A DNA stretch of 64,000 nt from Streptomyces sp. HD (GTDB lineage: Bacteria > Actinomycetota > Actinomycetes > Streptomycetales > Streptomycetaceae). A program made the position numbers and the translations under genes. Under the pieces are notes generated by a model, which worked only from the letters and a program-made list of their open reading frames with translations, had not been told where the DNA came from and searched no databases. Shown here piece after piece: positions 26,273 through 34,535 of this stretch (positions within the stretch are counted from its first letter, which is position 1; each line of letters begins with the position of its first letter). The stretch covers positions 1 to 64,000 of the forward strand of contig NZ_JAQMYP010000047.1 of assembly GCF_028369295.1 (NCBI RefSeq). The letters run 5' to 3'.

Positions 26273-27861
26273 CGGTCGATCACCAGCTTCTGGCGCTGCT
26301 CCTGTTCAGCGTGTTCGTCGCGATCACGCTGGCGATCACGACGTGGGTGAGTCGCAAGCGGCGTGGTTCGGCGGAGGAGTTCTACGCGGGCGGCCGGCTC
26401 TTCTCGCCCATGGAGAATGGTTTTGCCATCGCCGGTGACTACATGTCGGCAGCCTCCTTCCTCGGCATTTCCGGGCTCATCGCCCTCTTCGGCTACGACG
26501 GGATGCTGTACTCGGTGGGCTTCCTCGTGGCCTGGCTGGTGGTGCTGTTCCTGGTCGCCGAACTGGTCCGCAACTGCGGGCGGTTCACGCTCGCCGACGT
26601 GGTCGCCGCGCGCATGAGGGAACGCCCCGTACGGATCGCCACGGGAACTTCCTCGGTCACCGTGTCCGTTCTGTATCTGGTGGCGCAGATGGTGGGTGCC
26701 GGCAGCCTGGTCGCGCTGCTGCTCGGGGGCAGGGGAGAGGCGGTGCAGGCCTGGACGGTCATCGGCGTCGGCGCACTCATGGTGATCTATGTCTCGTTGG
26801 GAGGGATGCGGGCGACCACCTGGATCCAGATCGTCAAATCGGTCCTGCTGCTCTGCGGCACCATCGCGTTGACCGTGCTCGTTCTCATGCGTTTCCACGG
26901 CGACTTCGACCGGCTGCTGCTCACGGCGGCCGAGCGCAGTGGTCACGGTGACGCGTTCCTGGCACCCGGGCTGAGGTACGGCGGGGACTGGACGGCCCGG
27001 CTCGACTTCATCAGCCTTGGCCTGGCGCTGGTACTGGGCACCGCCGGACTGCCGCACATCCTGTCTCGCTTCTTCACCGTGCCCACCGCCCGCGCGGCAC
27101 GGCGCTCCGTGATCTGGGCGATCGGCCTCATCGGCGGCTTCTATCTGATGACCATCGTCCTGGGCTTCGGCGCGGCCGCGATCGTCGGGCCCGAGGCCGT
27201 ACGTGGGTCGAACGCGGCGGGGAACACGGCGGTCCCGCTGCTCGCCCTCGACCTGGGCGGCGGCGCGGCTTCCACCGGAGGAACGGTTCTCTTCGCCCTC
27301 GTCGCCGCCATCGCCTTCGCCACCATCCTCGCAGTGGTCGCCGGAATCACCCTCTCCTCCTCGGCCTCCGTGGCCCACGACCTGTACGCCTCGCTACGGC
27401 GCCGGCACGCCGAGCCGCGCAGCGAAGTGGCCGTGGCCCGAGTCGCCGCGGTCGGTATCGGCGTGGTCGCGATCGCCCTCGGACTGCTGGCCCGCGACCT
27501 CAACGTGGCCTTCCTGGTGGGCCTTGCCTTCGCCGTCGCCGCGTCCGCCAATCTGCCGGTGCTGCTCTACTCGCTGTTCTGGCGGGACTTCACCACGCGC
27601 GGCGCCGTATGGGCCGTGTACGGCGGCCTGATCCCGGCCGTGGCGCTCGTGGTGCTGTCTCCGGTGGTTTCGGGCAGCCCCGAATCGCTGATGCCCGGCG
27701 TCGACTTCCAGTACTTCCCGTTGCAGAACCCGGGCCTCGTCTCGATCCCGCTGGGCTTCGTCGCGGGCTGGCTCGGCACGCTCACCTCGGCCGAGGCCCC
27801 CGACGAGGCCAAGCACGCGGAGACCGAGGTGCGGTCGCTGACGGGGGCGGGCGCCGTTTAG
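26269..27861 (+). CDS. SLC5-type sodium:solute symporter (cation/acetate family)
   Basis: This 530-residue transporter has about 13 transmembrane helices. It matches the ActP/MctC-like group of the solute:sodium symporter family, which takes up acetate, pyruvate or other short monocarboxylates. Signatures are SAEEFYAGGRLFSPMENGFAI, IAGDYMSAASFLGISGLIAL and GTAGLPHILSRFFTVPTARAARRSV. GTG 26269 overlaps the DUF485 stop. A convergent CitA/CitB-like two-component system lies next to it and may respond to the transported acid. The substrate is not fixed by sequence. Confidence 0.88.
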   Translation: MTVDHQLLALLLFSVFVAITLAITTWVSRKRRGSAEEFYAGGRLFSPMENGFAIAGDYMSAASFLGISGLIALFGYDGMLYSVGFLVAWLVVLFLVAELVRNCGRFTLADVVAARMRERPVRIATGTSSVTVSVLYLVAQMVGAGSLVALLLGGRGEAVQAWTVIGVGALMVIYVSLGGMRATTWIQIVKSVLLLCGTIALTVLVLMRFHGDFDRLLLTAAERSGHGDAFLAPGLRYGGDWTARLDFISLGLALVLGTAGLPHILSRFFTVPTARAARRSVIWAIGLIGGFYLMTIVLGFGAAAIVGPEAVRGSNAAGNTAVPLLALDLGGGAASTGGTVLFALVAAIAFATILAVVAGITLSSSASVAHDLYASLRRRHAEPRSEVAVARVAAVGIGVVAIALGLLARDLNVAFLVGLAFAVAASANLPVLLYSLFWRDFTTRGAVWAVYGGLIPAVALVVLSPVVSGSPESLMPGVDFQYFPLQNPGLVSIPLGFVAGWLGTLTSAEAPDEAKHAETEVRSLTGAGAV

Positions 27862-28000
27862 CGCGACGGCGCGCCTTCATGGTCGTACGACTTCCCCGGC
27901 GGCGGTGGCTGGAGCCGCCCCCCCGCCACAGCCGGGCTGCCGGTGCACATCGCCGAGCCGTCGGCTGACGATTGGAGGGCCGGCATCCGTATGAACCAGT

Positions 28001-28036
28001 GGCACGGTTCCTTCCCCCGCCCCCACGGGCCGTGCC
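28001..28036. terminator. Possible terminator between symporter and response regulator
   Basis: GGCACGG (28001-28007) and CCGTGCC (28030-28036) form a 7-bp perfect stem that abuts the response regulator stop codon. The loop is 22 bases. It sits between convergent genes. Confidence 0.4.
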
Positions 28037-28717
28037 TCAGGCGCGGGTCGCCCACACATAACGGTGTTCCGGGCGACCCGCGTCGCCGTACTTGAGGGTG
28101 AGGCGGGCCCGTCCCGTGCGTTCCAGGAGCTTGAGATAGCGCTGGGCGGTCTGGCGGCTCACCCCGGTCCGGTCGGCGATCTCCTGGGCCGACAGGGGGC
28201 CTTCGGCGTGCATCAGGGACTGCCGTACGAGCTCCGCGGTGGTGGGGGAGTGGCCTTTGGGCAGGTCCGGCTCCGAGGCGGCGGAGAGCGCGCCGAAGAT
28301 GCGGTCCACCTCGGCCTGTTCCGCCTCGCCGCCACCGTCGAGGGTTTGCCGCAGCTGGGCGTACGCCTCCAGCTTGGCGCGCAGGCCCGCGAAGGCGAAC
28401 GGCTTGACCAGGTACTGGAGTGCGCCGTACCGCATCGCCGCCTGCACCGTCGACACGTCCCGGGCCGCCGTCACCATGATCACGTCCGTCTGGTGGCCGC
28501 GCCGCCGCATCTCCTGGACGACCGACAGACCCGTCCCGTCGGGCAGATAGTGATCCATGAGGACCAGATCCAGCCGGGGCAGCCCCTCCACCTGGCGCAG
28601 TGCCTCGGCCGCGCTGTGCGCCTCACCGGCCACATGGAAGCCCTGCACCTTCTCGACGTAGGCGGCGTTGACCCGCGCGACGCGCGTGTCGTCGTCCACG
28701 ACCAGGACCTCGATCAT
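28037..28717 (-). CDS. CitB/DcuR-type response regulator
   Basis: This 226-residue regulator has a receiver domain with Asp8-Asp10, phosphoacceptor Asp55 (LMDHYLPDGTGL), the conserved Thr in VTAARD and Lys in YLVKPF. The C-terminal HTH (SAQEIADRTGVSRQTAQRYLKLLERTG) is of the CitB/DcuR type, regulators of citrate, C4-dicarboxylate or similar metabolism. Its ATG overlaps the histidine kinase stop by 4 bp (ATGA), so the pair is translationally coupled. The nearby symporter is a natural target candidate. Confidence 0.9.
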   Translation of the reverse strand: MIEVLVVDDDTRVARVNAAYVEKVQGFHVAGEAHSAAEALRQVEGLPRLDLVLMDHYLPDGTGLSVVQEMRRRGHQTDVIMVTAARDVSTVQAAMRYGALQYLVKPFAFAGLRAKLEAYAQLRQTLDGGGEAEQAEVDRIFGALSAASEPDLPKGHSPTTAELVRQSLMHAEGPLSAQEIADRTGVSRQTAQRYLKLLERTGRARLTLKYGDAGRPEHRYVWATRA

Positions 28718-30396
28718 CGCGACTCCTCCTCGGCGACGGTCTGCGGATCTGACGGCACGGTGAGAGCCGGTTTCAGGTCCGGCGCGGCCAGCGCCTCGGG
28801 CAGGACGACGGTGAACTCCGCGCCTCCGCCGGCCGCCTCGCCCACGGTCGCGCTGCCGCCCTGCCGTTCGGCGAGCCTGCGCACCAGGGCGAGCCCGATG
28901 CCGCGCTCGCGGTGGGCCGGCGGCTCCTTGGTGGACCATCCCTCGGTGAAGATCAACTCGCGCTGTTCCTCGGGGATTCCCGGCCCCGTGTCGCGCACCC
29001 TGAGGGTCGCGGTGCGCCCATCGGCACGCAGTTCGACCTCCACGCGCGCGTGCGGCGTGCCCGCGACGGCGTCCAGCGCGTTGTCCACCAGGTTGCCGAC
29101 GATCGTGACGAGGCCCCTGGGGTCGACCAGCCGGTTCGGGAGCCCGGTGCGGTCCGACAGACGCAGCGCGACACCGCGCTCGGCCGCCACGGTCGCCTTG
29201 CCGACCAGCAGGGCGGCGAGCAGTGGGTCCTGGATCTTCTCGGCGACCTGCTCGGCGGTGGCCCGGTGATCACCGACCACCTCGCCGACGAACTCCACGG
29301 CGTCGTCGTACATCTCCAGTTCCAGCAGCCCGAGGAGCGTGTGCATCCGGTTGGCATGCTCGTGGTCCTGGGCGCGCAGGGCATCGATCAGACCGCGGGT
29401 CGAATCGAGCTCCCGGCCGAGCTGCTCCAGCTCGGTGTGGTCGCGCAGAGTGGCCACGGCGCCGCCGTCGTCGGTGGGCATGCGGTTGGCGACCAGGACG
29501 CGCTGGCCGCGGACCGTGAGCAGATCGGTGCCGGTCACGCGGCCGGCCAGCACATCGGTCGTACGGCCGTCGCCGAGCGCCTCGTCGAGGGATCGGCCGA
29601 CGGCCTCGTCGCCGATGCCCAGCAGGCGCCGGGCCTCGTCGTTGAGGAGGCGGATACGGCCGCCGCGGTCCAGGGCGACGACGCCCTCCCGGATGCCGTG
29701 CAGCATCGCCTCGCGCTCCGCGAGTAGCGCCGAGATGTCGGAGAAGGCCAGGTCACGGGTCTGCCGCTGGACCCGGCGGGAGATGAGCCAGGCGGCCAGC
29801 GCGCCGACCGCCAGGGCGCCGCCCGCGTACGCGAACAGCCCCGGGATCGCGTGCAGCAGCCGGGCCCGCACGCTGTCGTACGCGATACCGACCGAGACCG
29901 CCCCGACGATCTTCCCGTCGCCGTCGCGCAGCGGCACCTTGCCGCGCGCTGTGCGGCCGAGTGTGCCGCTGTCGATCTGCATGACCTCGTGACCGGCGAG
30001 GGCCTGGCCCGGGTCGGTCGACACCAGTCGGCCGATCTCGCTCGGGGTGGGGTGGGACCAGCGCACTCCGCGCCGGTCCATCACGACGATGTACTCGGCC
30101 TTGGTGGCCACCCGGATCCGCTCCGCCTCCCGCTGGACCGGTCCGCCGGCCGTCGCGGGCGTGCTCGCCAGGTCCTCGGAGATCTGCGGCTGGGCCGCCG
30201 TGGTCTGCGCGATCGACAGGGCACGGCGCATCGCCTGGTCGTCCAGCTGGTTGCTGAGCGGAGCGAGAAACAGGCCGGTCGCGAGCACCGCGACTCCCGC
30301 GGCGATCGCCACCTGCATCAGCAGCACCTGCGCGAACATCCGCCGGGGCAGAGCCAGGCGCAGGCGACGGGCGGGGGGAGTGGGGCTCATATCCAT
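28714..30396 (-). CDS. CitA/DcuS-type sensor histidine kinase
   Basis: This 560-residue membrane kinase has a TM helix near residues 22-42 (LLMQVAIAAGVAVLATGLFL), an extracytoplasmic PAS-like sensor of about 130 residues, a second TM helix (LFAYAGGALAVGALAAWLIS), a PAS domain, and a DcuS/CitA-type DHp region (QDHEHANRMHTLLGLLELE, His in the HANRMH block). The HATPase part has DNALDAVAG and RDTGPGIPEEQ. Such sensors detect extracellular carboxylates. The start is ATG 30396; a longer frame runs to 30456. It precedes its cognate regulator. Confidence 0.9.
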   Translation of the reverse strand: MDMSPTPPARRLRLALPRRMFAQVLLMQVAIAAGVAVLATGLFLAPLSNQLDDQAMRRALSIAQTTAAQPQISEDLASTPATAGGPVQREAERIRVATKAEYIVVMDRRGVRWSHPTPSEIGRLVSTDPGQALAGHEVMQIDSGTLGRTARGKVPLRDGDGKIVGAVSVGIAYDSVRARLLHAIPGLFAYAGGALAVGALAAWLISRRVQRQTRDLAFSDISALLAEREAMLHGIREGVVALDRGGRIRLLNDEARRLLGIGDEAVGRSLDEALGDGRTTDVLAGRVTGTDLLTVRGQRVLVANRMPTDDGGAVATLRDHTELEQLGRELDSTRGLIDALRAQDHEHANRMHTLLGLLELEMYDDAVEFVGEVVGDHRATAEQVAEKIQDPLLAALLVGKATVAAERGVALRLSDRTGLPNRLVDPRGLVTIVGNLVDNALDAVAGTPHARVEVELRADGRTATLRVRDTGPGIPEEQRELIFTEGWSTKEPPAHRERGIGLALVRRLAERQGGSATVGEAAGGGAEFTVVLPEALAAPDLKPALTVPSDPQTVAEEESR

Positions 30397-30473
30397 GACG
30401 GTACGTGGGCGGGCGGGAAGTCCCGTAGAGGGGTGTGACGTGGATCTCTTGATCAAGGTGGGGTGGTCGGTAC

Positions 30474-30690
30474 ACCTGGCGTCATGTCGGGGGCGCGGTC
30501 AACCTGGCGTCCCTGCGGCTGCCGTCCTGTCCACCTGACGGCGCCCCTGCCGGCCCTGTCCACCTGACGTCGCCCCGCTGCCGGCCTGTCCACCTGACGT
30601 CGCTTCGGCGGCCGACTGGCCCACTCGGCGTCGCTTCGGCGGGCCGGCTGGTCCACCCGGTGCCATGTTTCGCGGCCGTCCACCCGAGGT
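30474..30690. repeat. Imperfect tandem array of about 30 bp, eight units
   Basis: A core ACCTGRCGTC and variants (ACTCGGCGTC, ACCCGGTGCC, ACCCGAGGTG) starts at 30474, 30502, 30533, 30562, 30592, 30623, 30655 and 30682, spaced 27-32 bp. The array fills the gap between the histidine kinase start and the sucrase/ferredoxin gene. Units are contiguous with no spacers, so it is a minisatellite-like array. Confidence 0.8.
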
Positions 30691-30697
30691 GCCCGGG

Positions 30698-31639
30698 TCA
30701 GCTCGCGAGTGCCGTCGTCATCGTGAGCTCGTGCACCGCCACCACGTCCATCCGCGCGGGCGAGCCGAGCATCGACCCACAGCTCTCAGGGCGGGGCGGC
30801 AGGGAGGCGCCCTGGGCCACGCTCACGCGCCAGTGGCGCCCGTCCACGTGGGCGATGGCCACCTCCCACCGCGGGGCCGCGCCGTCCGTCCGTACGACGC
30901 TCAGGGCTCCCGCGGCGTCCTCGCCCGTGGCCCTGCGCACGGCCAGCTCGGCCGCCTGGCCCGGCCGCTCCCAGGCGGAGTTCCCGCGACAGCCCTCGAC
31001 CACGATCCGGCCCTCCCGGACGCCGTGCAGCACGTCCTTGACGGCGTGGGACTGCGCCCGGCCGTACGCGTAGCCGTACGGCAGCACGAGCAGCGTCGGT
31101 GAGAACCGATGTCCACCCAGATGGGTGACCTCCCAGACGCCCTCCACGCCGGAGGCGCTGAGCTCGGCCGCGAGCGGACGGCCGAGGAGCGCGCAGCAGC
31201 GGTCCCGCTTGCCGTTGGTGCAGACGAGCGCGAGCGGATCGCCGGTGTGGGGCCGCCCCTGAAGAGCCGAGTCGAAGGTGCGGTGGTCACCCATACCGAG
31301 CGCGGCGAAGTCCAGGTCGAGCAACTGCCGTGGGTCGTGGGTCGTGGCAGTGCGCAGCCATACGTTGCCGGGCACGGTGTGGGCCACGTAGACCTGGCGT
31401 TCGGCGAGGGGCCCGCAGTCGGCGTGTCGACCGGGGCGGCGGATCAGCGCTACCCGTACGCCCGTGCCCTTCGCCGCGGCCTCCAGGGCGTGGCCCAGCG
31501 CGGGATCCAGGTGGCTCTGGGTGAGCGCCTTGGCACCCCACGGACCGGGCTGCTCCAGCAGCAGCCAGGTCGTCGCGGTCGCCGCGGTCCCCGCGATGGG
31601 CTCGTCGAGGTCCCGCGAGACGGTTGAGCACGTACTCAC
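30698..31639 (-). CDS. Sucrase/ferredoxin-like family protein, iron-regulated
   Basis: This 313-residue protein belongs to the sucrase/ferredoxin-like family, whose C-terminal thioredoxin-like ferredoxin domain binds a [2Fe-2S] cluster. Conserved elements are LVCTNGKRDRCCALLGRPLA (Cys residues of the cluster region), THLGGHRFSPTLLVLPYGYA and GCRGNSAWERPGQAAELA. The function may be reduction of ferric compounds, as inferred for related siderophore-reductase-like proteins. GTG 31639 abuts an iron box, and no Shine-Dalgarno is visible, so the mRNA may be leaderless. Confidence 0.85.
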   Translation of the reverse strand: MSTCSTVSRDLDEPIAGTAATATTWLLLEQPGPWGAKALTQSHLDPALGHALEAAAKGTGVRVALIRRPGRHADCGPLAERQVYVAHTVPGNVWLRTATTHDPRQLLDLDFAALGMGDHRTFDSALQGRPHTGDPLALVCTNGKRDRCCALLGRPLAAELSASGVEGVWEVTHLGGHRFSPTLLVLPYGYAYGRAQSHAVKDVLHGVREGRIVVEGCRGNSAWERPGQAAELAVRRATGEDAAGALSVVRTDGAAPRWEVAIAHVDGRHWRVSVAQGASLPPRPESCGSMLGSPARMDVVAVHELTMTTALAS

Positions 31640-31658
31640 AGAGGTGAGCCTAACCTGA
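31640..31658 (-). promoter_or_regulatory. Iron box (DmdR1/IdeR type)
   Basis: AGAGGTGAGCCTAACCTGA matches the Streptomyces iron-box consensus TTAGGTGAGCCTAACCTAA at 16 of 19 positions. It directly abuts the sucrase/ferredoxin GTG, and TTAGGCT within it could act as the -10 element. Repression by DmdR1 in iron sufficiency is expected by homology. Confidence 0.75.
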
Positions 31659-31732
31659 CTTGAGTCGAGGCGACCGGCCGAGGGGGCTGCGGGGAGGCTT
31701 CTGTCCCACTGCGGCAACGTTCGGCCGTTCTG

Positions 31733-31820
31733 CTGCCGCAGTGCCGCAGTGCCGCAGTGCCGCAGTGCCGCAGTCCGCCAGTCCGCCAGTCCGCCAGTCC
31801 GGCAGTGCCGCAGCCCCGCA
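31733..31820. repeat. Eleven 8-bp tandem repeats
   Basis: Contiguous octamers run from 31733 to 31820: CTGCCGCA, then four GTGCCGCA, three GTCCGCCA, and variants GTCCGGCA, GTGCCGCA and GCCCCGCA. The array lies between the sucrase/ferredoxin promoter and the 3' end of the HTH-citrate synthase gene. It is a VNTR-like locus. Confidence 0.92.
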
Positions 31821-31834
31821 GTGTCCGGCGCGCC

Positions 31835-33085
31835 CTACTCCGGAAGCGGCTGAGGCGGCTTCGGTCCGGTGTAGTGCCCGCTCGGCCGCATACGCAGCGG
31901 GCGCTCGCCGTACTCCTCCAGGGCGTGGGCGATCCAGCCCGCCGTACGGCCCACGGCGAAGATCGTCTCGCCTGCCGTGGACGGCATGGCGGAGGACGCC
32001 GTGAACACGGCCAGGGCCAGGTCGACATTGGCGTGCAGCGGGGTGTGGCGGGCGGCCGTTGCGACGATGTCGCGGGCCGCGGCGAGTGCGGGTGCCGAGT
32101 GGGGAATGTCCTCCAGGAGCTCGAACAGCACACGCGCGCGTGGATCCTCGCCGGGGTAGAGGCGGTGCCCGAGCCCCGGGATGCGCCGGCCGGCCCGCAG
32201 CTCCTCGGCGATCACGGGACCGGCGTCGCCCTGGTCGAGCACCTCCATGATCAGCTTGTGGGCGAGGCCGCTGGCCGCGCCGTGCAGCGGGCCCTCGATC
32301 ACGCCGAGCCCGGCGGAGACGGCCGCGTAGGCGTGTGCGCGGGCCGACGCCGCGACCCGCACGGCGAGGGTCGAGGCGGCCAGGTCGTGATCGACGAGCA
32401 GGGCGAGTGCCCTGTCCAGGACCCGCAGGCCCGCTTCGTCGGGGGTCCGTCCGCTCAGCCGGCTCCACAGACGGTGCGCGAGCGAGCCTTCGTCGCGATG
32501 GGCGAACCCCGGGCGGGTGAGGGCGGCGACGAGGGTGGGGATGAGGATGCGGGCGGTGCCGAGGACCGCCTCCTCGGACAGGTCGAAGCGCAACGGGTCC
32601 GCCGCCGCGGCGGCGATCGCCGCGACCCGCAACCGGTCGGTGGGGCCTGCGTGTTCGGGCAGGGCGTCGACGGCGTGGCGGGCGGCGGTCACGGAGGACT
32701 CGGGGGCGGCGAAGGTCACGCCGTGGTGCAACCGGCCGGTCCACAGCCACTCGGCCACCTCTTCGAAGGAGTGCCGGGCGGCCAGTTCGGTCGCGTCGAC
32801 GCCCCGGAAGTAGTAGCGGTCGGTGTCGATGAACGTGAGACGGGTGCGCACCGACAGCTCGCCGCCGGATCCCGAACCGCCCGCGCTCTCCCGTCTGTTG
32901 CGTCGGGCGAGCGTCTCGACCTCCTTCGCGTCGAAGGTGCTGCCCCGGCCGCCGGGCGCACGGCGGCTGCTGAGGTGACCGCGGCTCACATACGCGTACA
33001 CGGTCTCGGGCTTCACGCCGAGCAGTTCGGCGGCCTCCTGGGTGGTCAGCCGCCGCCCCGCGGGGCCGGGTTCTTGATCGCGCAT
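31835..33085 (-). CDS. Citrate synthase-like protein with an N-terminal HTH
   Basis: This 416-residue protein joins an N-terminal excisionase/MerR-type winged helix (residues 13-63: LTTQEAAELLGVKPETVYAY, FDAKEVETLARR) to a citrate-synthase domain (residues about 75-416). Catalytic elements are EGPLHGAASG, GLGHRLYPGEDPR and LHANVDLALAVFT, giving His, His and Asp. The HTH could bind DNA, so the enzyme may regulate its own or the neighbouring synthase gene. The start is ATG 33085, 108 bp from the divergent second citrate synthase. A perfect 15-bp palindrome lies between them. Confidence 0.9.
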   Translation of the reverse strand: MRDQEPGPAGRRLTTQEAAELLGVKPETVYAYVSRGHLSSRRAPGGRGSTFDAKEVETLARRNRRESAGGSGSGGELSVRTRLTFIDTDRYYFRGVDATELAARHSFEEVAEWLWTGRLHHGVTFAAPESSVTAARHAVDALPEHAGPTDRLRVAAIAAAAADPLRFDLSEEAVLGTARILIPTLVAALTRPGFAHRDEGSLAHRLWSRLSGRTPDEAGLRVLDRALALLVDHDLAASTLAVRVAASARAHAYAAVSAGLGVIEGPLHGAASGLAHKLIMEVLDQGDAGPVIAEELRAGRRIPGLGHRLYPGEDPRARVLFELLEDIPHSAPALAAARDIVATAARHTPLHANVDLALAVFTASSAMPSTAGETIFAVGRTAGWIAHALEEYGERPLRMRPSGHYTGPKPPQPLPE

Positions 33086-33124
33086 GGAGTCACCGTATCC
33101 AGGCCGTCGAGCATTCAGTTCTGC

Positions 33125-33159
33125 ATTGATTCAATCAATATTGACAGAGAAATAGTCAA
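33125..33159. promoter_or_regulatory. Palindromes in the divergent citrate synthase promoter region
   Basis: ATTGATTCAATCAAT (33125-33139) is a perfect 15-bp palindrome in an unusually AT-rich stretch. TTGAC-N9-GTCAA (33141-33159) follows and includes a TTGACA -35-like hexamer for the rightward gene. The layout suits control of both divergent genes by one DNA-binding protein, possibly the HTH-citrate synthase. Confidence 0.65.
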
Positions 33160-33193
33160 GCATGGACAGTCAAATCAAGTACAGGGAGGAATC

Positions 33194-34363
33194 ATGTCCG
33201 TCAACAGGTCAGCAACCGCACTCGTCGACGTGCCACGTGGACTCGCGGGTGTCGTCGTCACCGACACCGAGGTCGGCGACGTCCGAGGGGTCGAGGGCTT
33301 CTACCACTACCGCCAGTACTCGGCCGTCGAGCTCGCGCGGACGCGCCCCTTCGAGGACGTCTGGCATCTCCTCGTCCACGGTGAACTGCCGGACGCCGAG
33401 CGCGCCGCCGCCTTCGCAGCCGAGACGGCCGCGCTGAGGCGGTTGCCCGACGAGGTGCGGGCCGCCCTGCCGGCGATCGCGGCGGCGAGCGGACGGTCCG
33501 GCCCGCTGGCCGGCTTGCGCACCGCACTGTCCCTGCTTGGCGCGGCCAAGGGCTTCCGGCCGGTGTACGACATCGACGCGGACGAGCGCCGCCGGGACAC
33601 CCTCGTCGCGGCCGCCGCCGTACCGACGCTGCTCACCGCACTGCACCGGCTGGGGGGCGGACTTGATCCTGTTGAGCCGCGTGCGGATCTGTCGTATGCG
33701 GCGAACTACCTGTACATGTTGACGGGTTCGGAGCCCGATCCGGAGCGGACGCGGGCGATCGAGCAATACTTGATCTCAACCATCGACCATGGATTCAATG
33801 CATCAACCTTCACGGCGCGCGTCATCACGTCCACGGGCGCGGACGTCGCGGCCTGTCTCGTGGGTGCCGTAGGTGCGCTGTCGGGGCCGCTGCACGGTGG
33901 CGCGCCCAGTCGTGCGCTGGACACGCTGGACGCGATCGGCACTCCCGACCGCATCGACGCCTGGATCCGTGAACGGGTTCTCGCAGGCGACCGCATCATG
34001 GGCTTCGGCCACCCGGTCTACCGCACCGAGGACCCCCGCTCCCGGATGCTCCGTGAGATCGCCGAGGGCTTCGGCGGCCCGCGTGTCGGGTTCGCCGTGG
34101 AGGTCGAACGCCGTGTGGAGGCGATCCTCGCCGAGCTGAAGCCCGGCCGTGCACTCCATACGAACGTCGAGTTCTACGCGGGTGTGGTCATGGAACTCTG
34201 CGGTCTGCCGCGCGAGATGTTCACGCCCACGTTCGCCGCGGCACGGGTCGTGGGCTGGAGCGCCAACATCCTGGAACAGGCACAGGACTCGAAGATCATC
34301 AGGCCGGTGGCGCGGTATGTGGGGCCGGGGGCGCCGGTCAAGGTGCCGGAGACGGCGGCCTGA
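33194..34363 (+). CDS. Citrate synthase / 2-methylcitrate synthase family enzyme
   Basis: This 389-residue enzyme condenses oxaloacetate with an acyl-CoA (acetyl- or propionyl-CoA). Active-site elements are SGPLHGGAPSRALD near residue 233, GFGHPVYRTEDPRS near residue 273 and HTNVEFYAGVVMELCGL near residue 323. The usual Asp is Glu, a substitution I recall in actinobacterial CitA-type enzymes. ATG 33194 follows the strong AGGGAGGA at 33183-33190. Codons around 33760-33810 include several that are rare in Streptomyces. The divergent partner carries an HTH. Confidence 0.93.
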   Translation: MSVNRSATALVDVPRGLAGVVVTDTEVGDVRGVEGFYHYRQYSAVELARTRPFEDVWHLLVHGELPDAERAAAFAAETAALRRLPDEVRAALPAIAAASGRSGPLAGLRTALSLLGAAKGFRPVYDIDADERRRDTLVAAAAVPTLLTALHRLGGGLDPVEPRADLSYAANYLYMLTGSEPDPERTRAIEQYLISTIDHGFNASTFTARVITSTGADVAACLVGAVGALSGPLHGGAPSRALDTLDAIGTPDRIDAWIRERVLAGDRIMGFGHPVYRTEDPRSRMLREIAEGFGGPRVGFAVEVERRVEAILAELKPGRALHTNVEFYAGVVMELCGLPREMFTPTFAAARVVGWSANILEQAQDSKIIRPVARYVGPGAPVKVPETAA

Positions 34364-34535
34364 GAGACACGTGTGGCCTGGCGCCGTTCTGGCTCCAGGC
34401 CTCATCGGTCGGGACCGAGCAGTGACGGGGTGCCGGCTGCTCTCCGGGTGGGCGGCCCGGCTCGCTCAACGGTTGCGCGCGGCCGGGGAGTGCGACGGTA
34501 CGGGTCTGGGGTGGACGCGTGCTCGTGCGGTGGGT

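Noticed and set aside
30474-30690. Possible CRISPR array
   Set aside because: The 30-bp units are contiguous and degenerate with no unique spacers, and no cas gene is present.
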